In this document: piece by piece, positions 1 to 11,642 of the stretch
How the letters are laid out: every line of letters starts with the position of its first letter
How positions within the stretch are numbered: the stretch's first letter is position 1
Source: Macrophomina tecta
Lineage: Eukaryota; Ascomycota; Dothideomycetes; Botryosphaeriales; Botryosphaeriaceae
Length of the DNA: 64,000 nucleotides
Reading direction: 5' to 3'
Assembly: GCA_024180945.1 (NCBI GenBank)
Contig: JAKSGN010000038.1
Location: 434,001 to 498,000 of the forward strand
Position numbers and translations under genes: made by a program
Notes under the pieces: generated by a model
Told to the model about the DNA's origin: nothing
What the model saw: the letters and a program-made list of their open reading frames with translations, nothing else
Databases searched by the model: none

Positions 1-321
1 AGAGTTCTGCTGGATAATCTCAAGTAGTAGTATATCGGGACTAGCAAAGAGATCGGCCTTGTAGTTAACCTGGGTTTCCCTCAGAAACCGTGAGATATAG
101 GTTAACGTACGAGGCCTTAAACCAGGAGGAGTAACCGGGAGAATTTGACCAAAGGATGGATGGTTGATAGAGCGGTTTTCAGAGGGATTAGGGGAGATGA
201 GAACCCAAGGTTCTTGAATAAGAATCAGGTCAACTTTTATCTCAACTGCGTAGTTCAGGATTGCCTCGGTAACCGAGGAATTCCTATTAACATTGGCTTG
301 CAGTATTCTAATAGATCCCAT
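1..321 (-). CDS. LINE ORF2 N-terminus: apurinic-type endonuclease domain (partial)
   Basis: The frame opens with ATG at 321-319 and stays open for 107 codons to the window edge. The first residues, MGSIRILQANVNRN, match the start of the endonuclease/exonuclease/phosphatase domain of LINE ORF2 proteins, where the ILQxNxNR motif supplies a metal-binding Asn. IQEPW follows at about residues 36-40, holding the catalytic Glu of the family. In complete elements this endonuclease nicks the target DNA and is followed by a reverse transcriptase; neither the rest of the endonuclease nor the RT is visible here. The start codon overlaps the ORF1 stop codon by one base (TAATG), which supports this start and suggests coupled translation. 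Confidence 0.85.
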   Translation of the reverse strand, partial: MGSIRILQANVNRNSSVTEAILNYAVEIKVDLILIQEPWVLISPNPSENRSINHPSFGQILPVTPPGLRPRTLTYISRFLRETQVNYKADLFASPDILLLEIIQQNS

Positions 322-1688
322 TAGGAAGATGTCTGCTTCCTAGTATTGGAGGTTCTAGGTCCATGCAGCTTCTCTGCCTTACAGCTAACTCCAAAGAGTG
401 ATAGCCTTGAGGATATAGCCTTGCGGGCCTCGTTCTCTGTGCTGAAGGCAATAACAATTGAACCTCCCTGTTGTGTTAGTCGTTTGGCTTCTGAGGTGAG
501 CCAGTACGGTTCCCCAATTGCTGTAAGACCAGAGTTGAAGGTCTTAATTTCTTCCTTAACTAAGGAGGAGAATTCTTCTCGTGAGAAGGTATTGAGGTCA
601 GCTGTTGGGATTCCATGAACAGCAACCTTATACCATGGTTTATTCTCTATAATAGAGACCGTAGGTATAACCGAGTCAATGATTTTCTTATTCTTGAGGA
701 GGAAGTCGGCTGAGTAGCTTTCAGTTACCGTAAGAACAAGGTTCCCTTTCTCTGAGATTGAGGCAGCAGAGATTACAGTTGGCTTTTTTGAGTATGCTAT
801 CGAGAATGCCTTGTTAAAAGCGTTTCTCATGGCGAAGGATGAGATCTCGCTAGGGCGGCTGACTAGGCGTAGAACTGCTTGCCGGGGGGGTTTCGTCTTC
901 TTTCCTCCGGTTGGGGAGATGGTTGTCTTTGTTGTCTGTGAGGGGTTCTTCCGGGCGATTGTTGTCCACTCCTGGCTATTGGTAGCGGCAATAGAAGCGT
1001 CGTTGCTCGTGGGGGAATTTGCTAGGGGAAGGATAGGATTGGGAGGCTGTGGAATATGTATAGACGTGGGAGGGGCAGCTGGTAGCTTGTTCAGTTCCCT
1101 TGTCCGGTTGGCTAGAGCCCTTGATGTGTTCTCTAGAGATCGGACTTGGGTGGCAAGGATTGACTTTGCCTTATCGAGTATACCTCCCTCTGTGTACTCC
1201 CTAAAGATCTGTAAGAGGTCTAGGATTTTCCGGTTCTTCTCTAGGTCTTCTTCGAGGTTTGCTGCTTTCAAAAGGCAGTCAAGTGCTCCTTCAAGGGCAG
1301 CGTCCACTGTTGTAAAGACACCAAATCGTGCTCTCTTTTTCTGGCCTTCCTTTGTGTGCACTGTGAAGAGTGTCGTGGGAGGCATAGTAGCGAGAGATGG
1401 GCTACGAGTAGTTCTAGTAGGAGTAGACTCTATCGTGATAGCCGGGCGTTTGAGTGGGTTGCCTATAGGGTGCTGTGCATCTTGTTGTGGGGTAACCGGG
1501 GGGGGTGGGGCTTGGGGGGAGTCTTGAGCAGTTGGGATATCTATCATCTCATGGTCGGTAGACGTTTGTCCTGGGAGGTTTTCCTGGTATTCTCGCTCCG
1601 GTGTTGGGCATCTGGAGGGAATAGGGGAGCCTAGTATGATAGGCCCCCACTCCTTGTCCCCGTGTGGGGGAGGGTCGGGTTGGTCCAT
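321..1688 (-). CDS. LINE ORF1 (gag-like nucleic-acid-binding protein)
   Basis: ORF1 of the LINE: 455 codons from the first in-frame ATG (1688), which has A at -3 and G at +4. The frame is also open without an ATG back to about 1815. The N-terminal 100 residues are Pro/Thr/Ser-rich and look disordered. A helical, coiled-coil-like stretch rich in Leu, Glu and Lys follows (ANLEEDLEKNRKILDLLQIF, then KAKSILATQVRSLENTSRAL). The C-terminal 180 residues resemble the folded part of fungal LINE ORF1 proteins. The CCHC zinc knuckles common in Tad1-clade ORF1 proteins are not present before the stop. It probably packages the LINE RNA. No nonsense codons or RIP signature were seen. The assignment rests on position upstream of the endonuclease ORF and general character. 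Confidence 0.75.
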   Translation of the reverse strand: MDQPDPPPHGDKEWGPIILGSPIPSRCPTPEREYQENLPGQTSTDHEMIDIPTAQDSPQAPPPPVTPQQDAQHPIGNPLKRPAITIESTPTRTTRSPSLATMPPTTLFTVHTKEGQKKRARFGVFTTVDAALEGALDCLLKAANLEEDLEKNRKILDLLQIFREYTEGGILDKAKSILATQVRSLENTSRALANRTRELNKLPAAPPTSIHIPQPPNPILPLANSPTSNDASIAATNSQEWTTIARKNPSQTTKTTISPTGGKKTKPPRQAVLRLVSRPSEISSFAMRNAFNKAFSIAYSKKPTVISAASISEKGNLVLTVTESYSADFLLKNKKIIDSVIPTVSIIENKPWYKVAVHGIPTADLNTFSREEFSSLVKEEIKTFNSGLTAIGEPYWLTSEAKRLTQQGGSIVIAFSTENEARKAISSRLSLFGVSCKAEKLHGPRTSNTRKQTSS

Positions 1689-2108
1689 TATGCTGGAAGG
1701 GTCTAGGGAGTGCTTGGTAGGAGGCCCGTGTGTTGAGCTTTGACCAGGGGTCAAAATCTCTTCGGTGGTTGGCTGTGGGAGAGGCTCCACTGGAGGAGAG
1801 TGTTTAATTACTCGCTATCGGGAAGTCCAGTGGCGATGCAATTTTGATCCACTATTCCTTAGGGTGTTCTCTACTCTTGTTTCACGTGTGGTGCGATTTT
1901 GGCTCGTTCTGGTAGTGTGGTGGGGTTGCGGAGGCTGTAGTAGGTTGGGATCTATCCGTTTACCTCTTTCTCCTCATATCACGCAATAGCGCGTACGTCT
2001 ACGAAGCTAGAATTCTGGATTCTAGCTAAGGGAGTCGAGCGCTTTCAAACGGTACCGGTCTTGGCGCGATTCTCGAGGGTCGAATTCGAAGGTGGCGACG
2101 GGCTGTGA

Positions 2109-4990
2109 TCTCACGGCCTTACTTCTAATATAAAGGTCATATTATAAGATTACCCGTTAGACAGTTCTTCTAAGTTCTAGAAAGTAGTAGCTTCTTATAA
2201 TTTACTTTATTATCTTATCTATTTCTTAATAACCGTGTGCTAGAACTTTATATATATCTTTTATGAGTTTTTTCCGTAGTTTAACCGAAATGTAGACTAA
2301 TTTTAGAAATAGAATTATACTATCTACGTTCTTAGTTACTCGGGGGTTATTTTTAAGTTTTCTAATTTCTTAAGCCGTTATATTATTTACGTAGGTCTTT
2401 TAGATCTTATGCTTCTATTCGTTACCTCTAAGGCGTATCGCTAGGGCGAGTAGTTTAACCGGGGTAAGTAAGTCGTTTAGTCCTTTCTTAAGCTATATTT
2501 ATTCGATACTATAAATAGTAGTAATCTAGCGGTTATGGCTAGCGGGTATAAAAGACTCGTCTTCCTACGTATTAAGTACTATAGATTATAAACCTAGCTT
2601 TTTTTCGATATAGTTAGCTCGTCTACTTAGCGTATCTACGCGAGCATTCTTAGATTTCTTTTTATAGGTAATCTTTATATTATATAAGGCTAGTTCTTCT
2701 ATCTATCTAATCTATCGTCGGTTTAGTTTCTTAGTAGTAGTAAAGTGCGATAGGTTCTTATAGTCGTAGTATACTATAATTTAGTATTTAGCCTCTTTAA
2801 GATAGTATCTCTATTCTTTAAAGGCCGTAATAATAGCTAGAAGTTTCTTATTATAGATATCGTAGTTCTTCTTAGGGCCTATTATTTTTCTCGAATAGAA
2901 GGCGATAGGATATAGTCTATTCTACTCGTCTAGCTAGCTAAGAACTACTTCTATAGCGTAATCGGAGGCGTTAGTTTTAACTATAATAAATAAGTCCGGG
3001 TTATAGATACCTAAGACTAGGACTTCTATAAATATATACTTTAGTAAGTTAAAGGCTATTTATTATCTTTCTTTCTATACGAACCTATATTCCTTCTTTA
3101 TTAGGTCTATAAGAGGTATAGATACTTTTATATAGTTTAGAATAAACTTTCGATAAAAATTAGTAAATCTAAGAAAGAATTATACTTCTTTAATAATTAT
3201 TAACGTAGACTACTCTCTTATAGCGTCTAGTTTTTTATCGTCTATACTAATATATCTAGAAATAATAATAAACCCGAGGCATTTCATTTTCTACGTATAC
3301 TATTCGCTCTTTTCTAGGGCTACTTAGAGGTTTCGTTTATTTAGCACCTATAGAACTTTTCTAATATACTTAGTATATTCTTTAAGTGTTTTCGAGTATA
3401 TTAGAATATTATCTAGGTAAGCCAAAGCGAATATATCTAAGTACGGACGTAGTATATCGTTAACTAAGCTTTAGAAGGTAGCCGGTATATTAGTTAATTC
3501 GAAGAGTATTACCATATACTCGTAATATCTAAATCTTATCTAAAACGCTATTTTCTACTCTTTATCTTTCTTAATATAGACTAGGTGGTAGCCTTCTCTA
3601 AGGTCTAGCTTAGTAAAATACTTAGTATTATAGAGTTTATCTTATAACTCGTCGATACGAGGTAATAGATACCGGTTTTTAATAGTAATATTATTTAGTT
3701 GTCTATAATTAATATAGAGGCGTAGTTTACCGTTTTTCTTAAAAATAAATAGAATAGAATAACCCGCTAATAATAATAACGGACGTATATATTCTCATTC
3801 TAGATTCTTTTTAATATACTTTCTTAAGGCCTCTGCCTCTTTCTCTAAAAGCGAGTATATAGGCTTAAACGCGAATTACGTTTCGGGTATTAGGGGTATC
3901 TCGTAGTTCTATAGTTTATATTTAGGTAGCTATTCTTTACCTCTTTTCTAGAATAGTCGTTAGAGGTCCTAGAATTCTTATAGAATAGTTTCTAGTTTCG
4001 GTATCGGTACTAATTTATCTATAGTAGGCCTTATAATTTCGCTAAGGTCTATATTACCCTCGACTACTAAAATACCTTATTTAATAATATCTATCTATCC
4101 GTAAGCAGATAGGTCGTATTTTCTACGAATTCTCTAGGGGTAGTCTTCTTTAACTAGCTTTAGAACGTTATTATCCTCCTAGCGAAGGCCCCGTATTATA
4201 CGAGCTAGGATTTTCTACTTATATTCTAGGCTTATTTTAATAAGAATAGTATATACCTTCTCTTCTCAGTTCTTATACGATTTAGTACGCTTATTAAGAT
4301 TTCTTAGATATCTATAGGGTCTTTTTTAACCGTCGATATTCTTCTAGTAGTAGCTAGGTATCTAGTATATTTCTTATTTAGAAAGGTAACTATTTTTTTC
4401 TTTTATCGAATATACGGTTCGTGGGTTTTAAACTACGGGATTTCTAGAATAATATCGTACCCTAGTATAGAGGTTATATCGAGTATAATCTTCTCTATAT
4501 ATCTCTTAATAGTAAGCTTTACGGGTTCTATCTCGATTTAAATCTATTCTTTATCGTATAAGGTGGCTAACTCGTCTACTATTTTTAATAAGTAGAAATA
4601 GTCTTTCCTCATAAGTTAAATATTATTTTAGATAGCGAAGATATAGCTAATAAAATTACCTTCTACTCTACTATCGAGTATAGCTATCGCGATTTATCTA
4701 TAGATAGTTACTAGTATCCTAAGAACTTTTTCTAAGGTACGTATATTATTCGATATACGTAAAACCTAGTTAAGGAACCTATCTAATAGCCCCTCCTAGG
4801 ATTCTTAGCTAGGGAGGCCGTTTAGTTTTTTAATAAGTAGCGGCTTACTATTTTCTTGTAAAAGTAGAAGTCCTAGTTCTCTACTAGAATTAGTAATATC
4901 TTTTACTATATCTAGTATCCACGCCTAATATGGCGTCGCTAGCTAATCTAGTCGTTATAGACCTAGTATTCGAAGGTAGATATAGCGTAT
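2109..4990 (-). pseudogene. Family A pol remnant (RNase H, RT, protease side), block 1
   Basis: On the minus strand, ignoring nonsense codons, this reads as Ty3/gypsy pol. The RT core is at about 3270-3790, with a degraded YRQLN box (YRGLN in relatives), LDLREGYH, and the catalytic YLDD changed to YLDN near 3403-3420 (Asp to Asn, a G-to-A change). Downstream the RNase H region runs to the LINE junction. Nearly all breaks are TAG/TAA at positions where relatives have Gln or Trp, as expected of CpA-to-TpA RIP. It cannot make protein. Confidence 0.8.
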
Positions 4991-5992
4991 TTTTTTTTAG
5001 AATCTATTATAGAGTATTCTATACCCTAGTTACTATTACGTGTATACCGAGGATAAGCGCTATATTTCGTAAATACGCGAGGTCTCGTTATTACTATACT
5101 CCCTGGGCCTTACTTTCGAGCTAGGTTACTACTTCGTTAGCTAAGGCGAGGGGTAATTTCTTCTAGAAGTACTATATACCGTCTTCGTAGAATCGAGAGC
5201 TAAGCTTCCCGTTCTTTACCTAGTATTACTAAGGTAGTAGGTCTATTCTTAATTTAGAAATCTAGTTAATTATAGAGGTAAGGCTAGCTTTAACGTGCCT
5301 CGTATCTTTATATCTATTTAGGTATTTTGTAATTCGGTCGAGTATAGCTTAGTCTTACTATTACTCTATATTTTCTACTTCGCTAGATTTAGGTATACTA
5401 TTATAGAGTTTATCTATATTACTATTAACTAGCTCGTCGTCGTAGAGAAAGTTATTAATTAGGTTATCGATTTCTAGTACTTCCTCGTTACGTATAGCTA
5501 GGTTTAGCTACCGCGGCTTAAAAAGGTACTACTTAATGGCCTATTTATCGCTTTAATAGATTATATAGTTATTATCGTAGTAGGTAGTTTAGCTTATAGC
5601 CGCGTAGTTAACTTCTTTACTTAGAATAGATATAGAGCGAGGTTTCTTTTCTTCTTAAGTAGCGACGGCGGTAGTCTTACTAGTTTTATTTCGTTATAGA
5701 TAGCGGTACCGGGGGTTCTACTTATCTTTATAGTAGATATAGAGTTCTTTATTAAAGCATTTTATTTCTTACTTTATTTACTAGCATTAAGGTTATTTCT
5801 CGCGCTTATTATCTTTATTACTTTATTAAGTAGTATCTAGCTCTATAGCATTACCTTCTTCTTACATATAGCGTAGCCGTAAGAAACGTAAGGTATTAGT
5901 CCTATAGTTTTCTTTATATTTTTCTAATTAGCGTTTAAAGAGGCGGTTATCGTATTTAATAGCTAGCTTAATAAGCTTATCTAGAGTCTTAG
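4991..5992 (-). pseudogene. Family A gag/protease-side remnant, left of the family B insertion
   Basis: Minus-strand continuation of the family A internal region. It aligns with about 32500-33580 of block 2 and continues after the insertion at 13148. The last five bases (CTTAG, 5988-5992) are the target-site duplication of the inserted family B element. Heavily RIP-mutated; no open frame of useful length. Confidence 0.65.
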
Positions 5993-6185
5993 TATTAAGA
6001 TAATAGGCTCTAGTATACCCTTAGAGTGCTTATACCGTGCGTTCCACGTGCTTATTACGTGCTACACACGGGCCCCTAGTATATAACGCCACTAAGGGGT
6101 AAATCCTATACTACTAAGGATTTATATTTAAGAATATACGACTCTTCTAAAGGCTCCCTACTTATAACTAGCCTATTTACTTATA
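5993..6185 (+). repeat. 5' LTR of family B copy 1
   Basis: A 193-bp LTR that begins TATTAAGATAATAGG and ends TTTACTTATA. It is collinear with the 3' LTR at 12950-13142 and with the family B copy 2 LTRs. It contains an imperfect palindromic core around GTGCGTTCCACGTGCTTATT. Differences between the two LTRs are nearly all transitions. Confidence 0.92.
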
Positions 6186-7480
6186 ATTAAATCCTTCTTA
6201 ATTTCTTTCGGAAAAGCAGCCGGCCTTAAAGGGCTATATATAACGATTTCGACGAAAAGAATGATTTTACGATAATAGAAATAAGGGGCTAATAAAGCTG
6301 TTCGAATACTCGAGGCGAACGAATAGAAATAGGCTTATTAACCCCCGAAGGCTATTAAACGCTAATCGTTAATAGAAGCGCCTAGGATGTTAAACGCCTA
6401 ATAGGCGACGCGGTCGAACTAGAGGCGCCTATAGCTATTAACGAACTATAACGCTTATATAGCGCACCTACGGAAGGTATACTAAAAGCTAAGCTTCTAG
6501 AACGCCTTAACCGCGTTAAGGTTCTATAATAGCTATAAGCGGTTCTTAACGGCGAACTACCTACCATTTCTATACTAAACGTAGGCGAAACGTATATAGA
6601 AAGTAGGGTAGACGATAGCGAAAAGCGACTTAACTTTCTTATAAGAAACCTATCTCTAAAACTCGAAGGTCTTACTTAGGGCTTATACAACTTATAGACG
6701 AATATGGTAGAGACACGTTTCGGTATATACTAGGCGGATAAGGACTACCTTAGAAGGACTCTCTAGGCTACTAAAGGGCTATCTAAATATAAGACCCTCT
6801 TCTAGCACGTCTAAAGACATCTAATAAATTAGAAGAAACTAGTACTACTCTAGTAAGAATTTAAGATGTTAGTATAGAATTATATTTATAATCTTATTAT
6901 CTACTGCTTTAACAACGCTATTAGTTATTATACTATAGTAATAAAGAAGGGCTAGAAGTTTATAGAATTCTACACCTAAATAAAGACGTACGAGGATAAA
7001 TTTATATATTAGATTTAGAATATAAATTACTATATTAACTAGATTTACTCTCAGCTTCTACTATCTATATATATAGAGCTCGTGCGCTAGTCCTTTTTTA
7101 CTAGGGTATAGGTAGAAGAGGATTTAGTAGCTAAAATCTAACGCGTTAAGTAAATGCTAGAGGTAACAAGGCCCTATAAAAAGGGCGAAGACGGGTAGTA
7201 GTTATAGGGGACTAAGCGCCCTTTTACTATTTCTAGCCTAGGACGTAACGGTTTTTATAAGGGTTTTAGAAATAGTAAGAAGGCTAAAGAGAATTAAAGA
7301 TCTAAAGCTTTAGCTCTTCTAAAGAACGTAGGCGATTCGTATAGGTCTAGTACCCCGAACATAGGCGAAAAATAGGCTAAAAGCCACGCTAACTAGGCGA
7401 ACTATAAAGATAAGTAAGGCTTAAAAAAAGAAAAGCTCTAATCGCTTTCCTCTTCTTCTTACGGTTAGAGTCTTAAACGG
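6186..7480 (+). pseudogene. Family B gag remnant, copy 1
   Basis: A plus-strand gag frame broken by many TAG/TAA codons. It aligns over its whole length with the less damaged minus-strand copy at about 23110-24350. The N-terminal half is acidic/helical. The central part holds the capsid-like stretch (TYEDKFTYRI in the better copy) and the C-terminal part is basic. No CCHC knuckle was recognised. The protease that follows is in the -1 frame relative to gag. Confidence 0.7.
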
Positions 7481-10400
7481 GAGGTAGTTTAAAACGTATA
7501 GAAATTATCGCTTTAATAGAAACCCTATTCGGTCCTACTAAAATTCGAGTATTAATAGATTATAGTTGCGATCTAAACCTTATATCTCTTAAATACATAG
7601 AGCGACTTACCTTATAAAATATATAAGCTAGTGCTAGGCCGTCTACCCATTTTTTTAATAATACTACTGTTACATTGCACGACTTTTATTATATAGGGGT
7701 TACTACGTACGACTCGGGGGGCGCTACGCGTACTACTAAATTCTAATCTTACTAGAGTAGCTCGTTCACGGGCTATAATACTATACTTAGTATATCCTAG
7801 CTCGGGGCTACTAGGCCGGTTATTGATCTTAGAAGAAAAATATTTTACTAGAGTATAAACTTACTAGAGCGTATATATCTAATAAGCGCTACTAAATTAT
7901 TCTAGAACTTAGAACTAGGGAAGCCTATTTACTTTCTCTAGCCGTCCGACTACTAGCTCTTGCCTACGGGTAATCTAAAAAGTTAAAGAAATAACTTCGA
8001 CTCTTTTATAGCCCTCTCGCGAGCGGAAAGTATGCTAAACGCACGCGAGAAGTAGAATAGGGGTAACTAAAATCTAAAAGAGCTTCTATCTAACTAAACT
8101 CTTTTTTACCTACGGGGGCTGCACTCCCGCATCTAAAGAGCATACGAACCGTATAAGAAACTCGCCGGTTTAGTAGACGTACTACTAGCTAAGATAGCTA
8201 AGAAGGTCCGCGACGAGATTTTAGATACTTATAGGGAGTACTTAGACGTATTTTTAAATAAATAAGCTACTAAGCTACCGTAATATACTAAGTTTAATTA
8301 TACTATTAATCTCGTTATAGGTTCCAAGCCACCGTTAATGCCCCTATATAGACTCTTCTAATCCGAACTACGAATTCTTAGGGAATACATTAACAAGGCC
8401 TTAAAACAGGGGTAAATTAGATATAGTAAGTCGCTTACGGGCGCGCCTATTCTCTTTACCCCTAAGACAGACGGTACTATACGGTTATATATAGATTATA
8501 GGGGCCTAAATAAGGTTACGATTAAAAATAGCTATTCTATACTACTAGTAGGCGAGCTACTAGACTACCTAAGCACCATAAAGATTTTTACTAAACTAGA
8601 CCTACGTAATACTTATTACTAAATCCGTATAAAGAAAGGTAATAAGTAGAAAATAGTATTTAAAACGCGTTACGGGTATTATGAGTACTTAGTTATACTA
8701 TTTAGCTTAACTAACGCACCCGTAATCTTTTAATCGTATATCTACCGAGCCCTAGGAGGCTTAGTAGACACGATTTATATAGTATACTTAGATAATATAC
8801 TTATATACTTAGCGGATAAGTCTTAGTATATTAAGTACGTTAAACGTATTCTCTAAAGATTACGTAATTAGAACCTCTACGTAAAACCATCTAAATATAG
8901 CTTTTATATAAAGCACATCGAGTTTCTAGGCTTTATCGTTACCCCCTAGGGGGTTATTATAGACCCCGTAAGAGTCGAAGCTATTAAGGACTAGCTAAAG
9001 CCGTAAAGCTACCGTAATATTTAGGTTTTTCTAGGCTTTACCAACTTCTACAGGTGCTTTATATAGAATTACTCTATAGTAGTTTAACTACTAACTAGCT
9101 TACTAAAAGAAGTAGCCTAAGATTCTAATCTAGAGGCTAAACGAGCGCCGAAAAAGAGGCTAACTAAATAGTATAAGCCCTAGAAATAGCCCGTAGGGGC
9201 AAAGTAGGCATTTAGTAGGCTAAAAGTATACTTTACGTAGGCTTTTATACTATAGTACTATAACCTAAATCTTCTAGTTATGCTAATTACCGACGTATTA
9301 GACTATATCTACGGCGGTATCCTTCTCTAACCGCTAGATAGAGAGGATAACTAGCGCTATTAGTACCCTATTACATATTTTAGCTATAAGTTCGCTAGTA
9401 CTAAAATACGGTATAACACCTATAATAAGGAACTCTATGCAATTATATAGTACTTTAAGTATTAGAGGCCTTATCTAGTATATATATAGACGCCGGTGCG
9501 GGTATTATCTAATTATAATAACCTATGTTATTTTATAATAACTAAGAGCTTTACGGCTTAATAGGCTTAGTATACTAAAGTCTTAGCTAAATTCGATTTT
9601 AATATTAAATATAAGCCGGGTAAGTCTAATCTAGCGGACGCCCTTTCGAGGCATCTAGACTACGCCCTTAGCTTTAAAGAGGGTAATAAGCGCACCTACC
9701 TTAATACTATATTACCTATACTATAATGTAAACTCTAGATTTAGGGGTTAGAAGAACCCCTACGCACTACTAAGAACCCCGGCTAAGAGCATAAAGAAAA
9801 CCTACGTATAAATAGTAGTAGTAATTACCGAACCGCCTTAATCTATTTCATTACTTACGAGGAGCACGACGAGTTCACTTATAAGGGCCTAGCACCTCTA
9901 GTATATACTTACTATAAGGAAGCTAGTACGAGCTTAGTATAAAGCTTCGTATCTTAGTTTATAGTAATAGTAGCTACTATAATCGAAATAGCGTTCGAAG
10001 CTACTTCTAAATCGTTAGTTAATTTTATTTATATTAAGTAACGAAGGGACGCCTTCTACGTAGATATACAAGAATAGCTTACGAAAAGAGTACTTTTAGC
10101 ATATAATTAGTATACGATCGATAAGTAAGGACTCCTATGCTATAAAGGGCGGGTATACGTGCTAAAGTATACTCCGCTACGTAAGGAAATCCTACTTAGG
10201 AATTATAACGATTCAAGTAGTAGCTATTACGGTATTCGCCGCACCTAGAAGGTGCTTTCTAGGAAGTACTACTAGGAAGATATTACCGCGGACATTAGAA
10301 AATATATATAAAGCTATAATACCTATTAACATAATAAGGCTCGCTAGTATAAGCCGTATAGGTTATTATAGCTACTACTAGTAGCCGCTTAATTCTATAG

Positions 10401-11600
10401 GTACTACTTTCTTAATTTTATTACGGACTTACTAGAATCCATAGGGCGAGATAGTCGAGTATATAATATAATTCTTATACTCGTTAACCGTTTTACTAAA
10501 TATATACGTTACCTACTAGTTAGAAAGACGATTAATAGGGTAACGCTCGCGGATCTTATCGTAAATGACGTCTTTATATAATTTAGGCCGCCTAATAGCC
10601 TAGTCTTAGATAGGGGCTTAACGTTTATAAGCTAGTTCTAGAGCGAATTATACTATAATCTTAGAATTAAGTATAGACTAAGTACCTCCTTTTACCCGCA
10701 GATAGACGGCTAAACAAAGAGGTAAAATTAGAAGTTAGAGGTGTACCTACGCTATTATATCTTTTAGAACTAGTTAGACTAGGTAAAGCTTCTCTAGTAG
10801 ACTTTATACGTCTATAACTAAAAAACCTACTCTTCTATAGACTTCGCACTAGTTTAACTAGATACGGGGGTAGAACCTAACTCCTAGAACGGGGTTTAGA
10901 ATAACCTTAATAGGAATCCCCTAACCGAATCGGCCGAAGTAGCTAAAAAGCACGCGGAAAGTATACGGAAAGTATAGAAATTAGCGGTAAAATTCCTCGA
11001 ACACTCCCAGAAACTCTAAACGAAATATTATAACTAGAACTAAACCGAAATATATTTTAATATTAGACAACCAGTCCTTCTCTTAGTAAGAAATATTAAA
11101 ACTAAACGGCCTTATAAGAAACTCGATAACCGTTACCTAGGGCTATTCCGAATTCTAGAGAAGATTAGTTCCTAGGCCTACCGCTTAGACCTACTATAAT
11201 CTATATCCCGGCTATATACTATTTTTAATATTATATTACTAGAAGCTTATACGGTAAGGCTAGGGTTTTAACCGCTACTAGTCGAAGAAATTAATGATAG
11301 TAGACACTAGAAAGTTAAAGCTATAGTAGCCTATAAAAAAGGGCTACTAAGGTAATACCTACTTAAATAGCTCGGCTAGCCCTATAAATATAACGAGTAG
11401 AAGTAGAAAGAGAAGCTAGACAATTATAAAAAGCTTCTATAGAATTATCTTAAAAAAAACCCTATTTCCTAGAATGCCTAGCTAAAATGCAAGCGAAACG
11501 TAGGCGGAACATAGACTATAAGTAAGCCACAGCGAGGGCGCCCCCTAGGATTAAAGAATAAGAAGAAACATTAGGAAAAATACTTAATTTATAAAGAAGG
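7481..11600 (+). pseudogene. Family B pol remnant, copy 1 (PR-RT-RH-IN-chromodomain-AT-hook)
   Basis: On the plus strand the domains appear in order. The aspartic protease is at about 7540-7570 (VLID.GCDLNL). RT is at about 8200-8960, with YRGLN near 8490 and the catalytic YLDD changed to YLDN near 8785. RNase H is at about 9290-9660. The integrase zinc finger and catalytic core lie at about 10180-10740, with the first Asp changed to Asn (LVNRFTK) and PQ.DG.TKR near the third acidic residue. A chromodomain follows at about 11290-11410 and an AT-hook (KPQRGRPLG) at 11524-11550. Dozens of in-frame TAG/TAA codons at expected Gln/Trp positions show RIP inactivation. Confidence 0.82.
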
Positions 11601-11642
11601 GCCCTAAAGGAGCATCTACTTTATATTTAAGCTATACTAAAA

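Larger units (their letters stand above)
1..2108 (-). mobile_element. Tad1-like non-LTR retrotransposon (LINE), 5' part, not RIP-mutated
   Basis: A minus-strand LINE whose 5' end abuts the family A gypsy copy near 2108. The right-hand flank can be aligned with the second family A copy at about 15400, which places the junction within a few bases. It contains a 5' leader (about 1689-2108), ORF1, and the start of ORF2, which runs off the window. Base composition is mixed and both frames are open, unlike the RIP-saturated host element, so it is the younger insertion. The 3' end, poly(A) tail and target-site duplication lie outside the window. Confidence 0.85.

Noticed and set aside
811..1527. 238-codon plus-strand frame opposite LINE ORF1
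   Set aside because: It is the shadow of ORF1 on the other strand, with no ATG at a sensible position and biased composition.
4930..5124. 64-codon plus-strand frame
   Set aside because: Chance opening in RIP-degraded family A; the opposite strand is the coding one.
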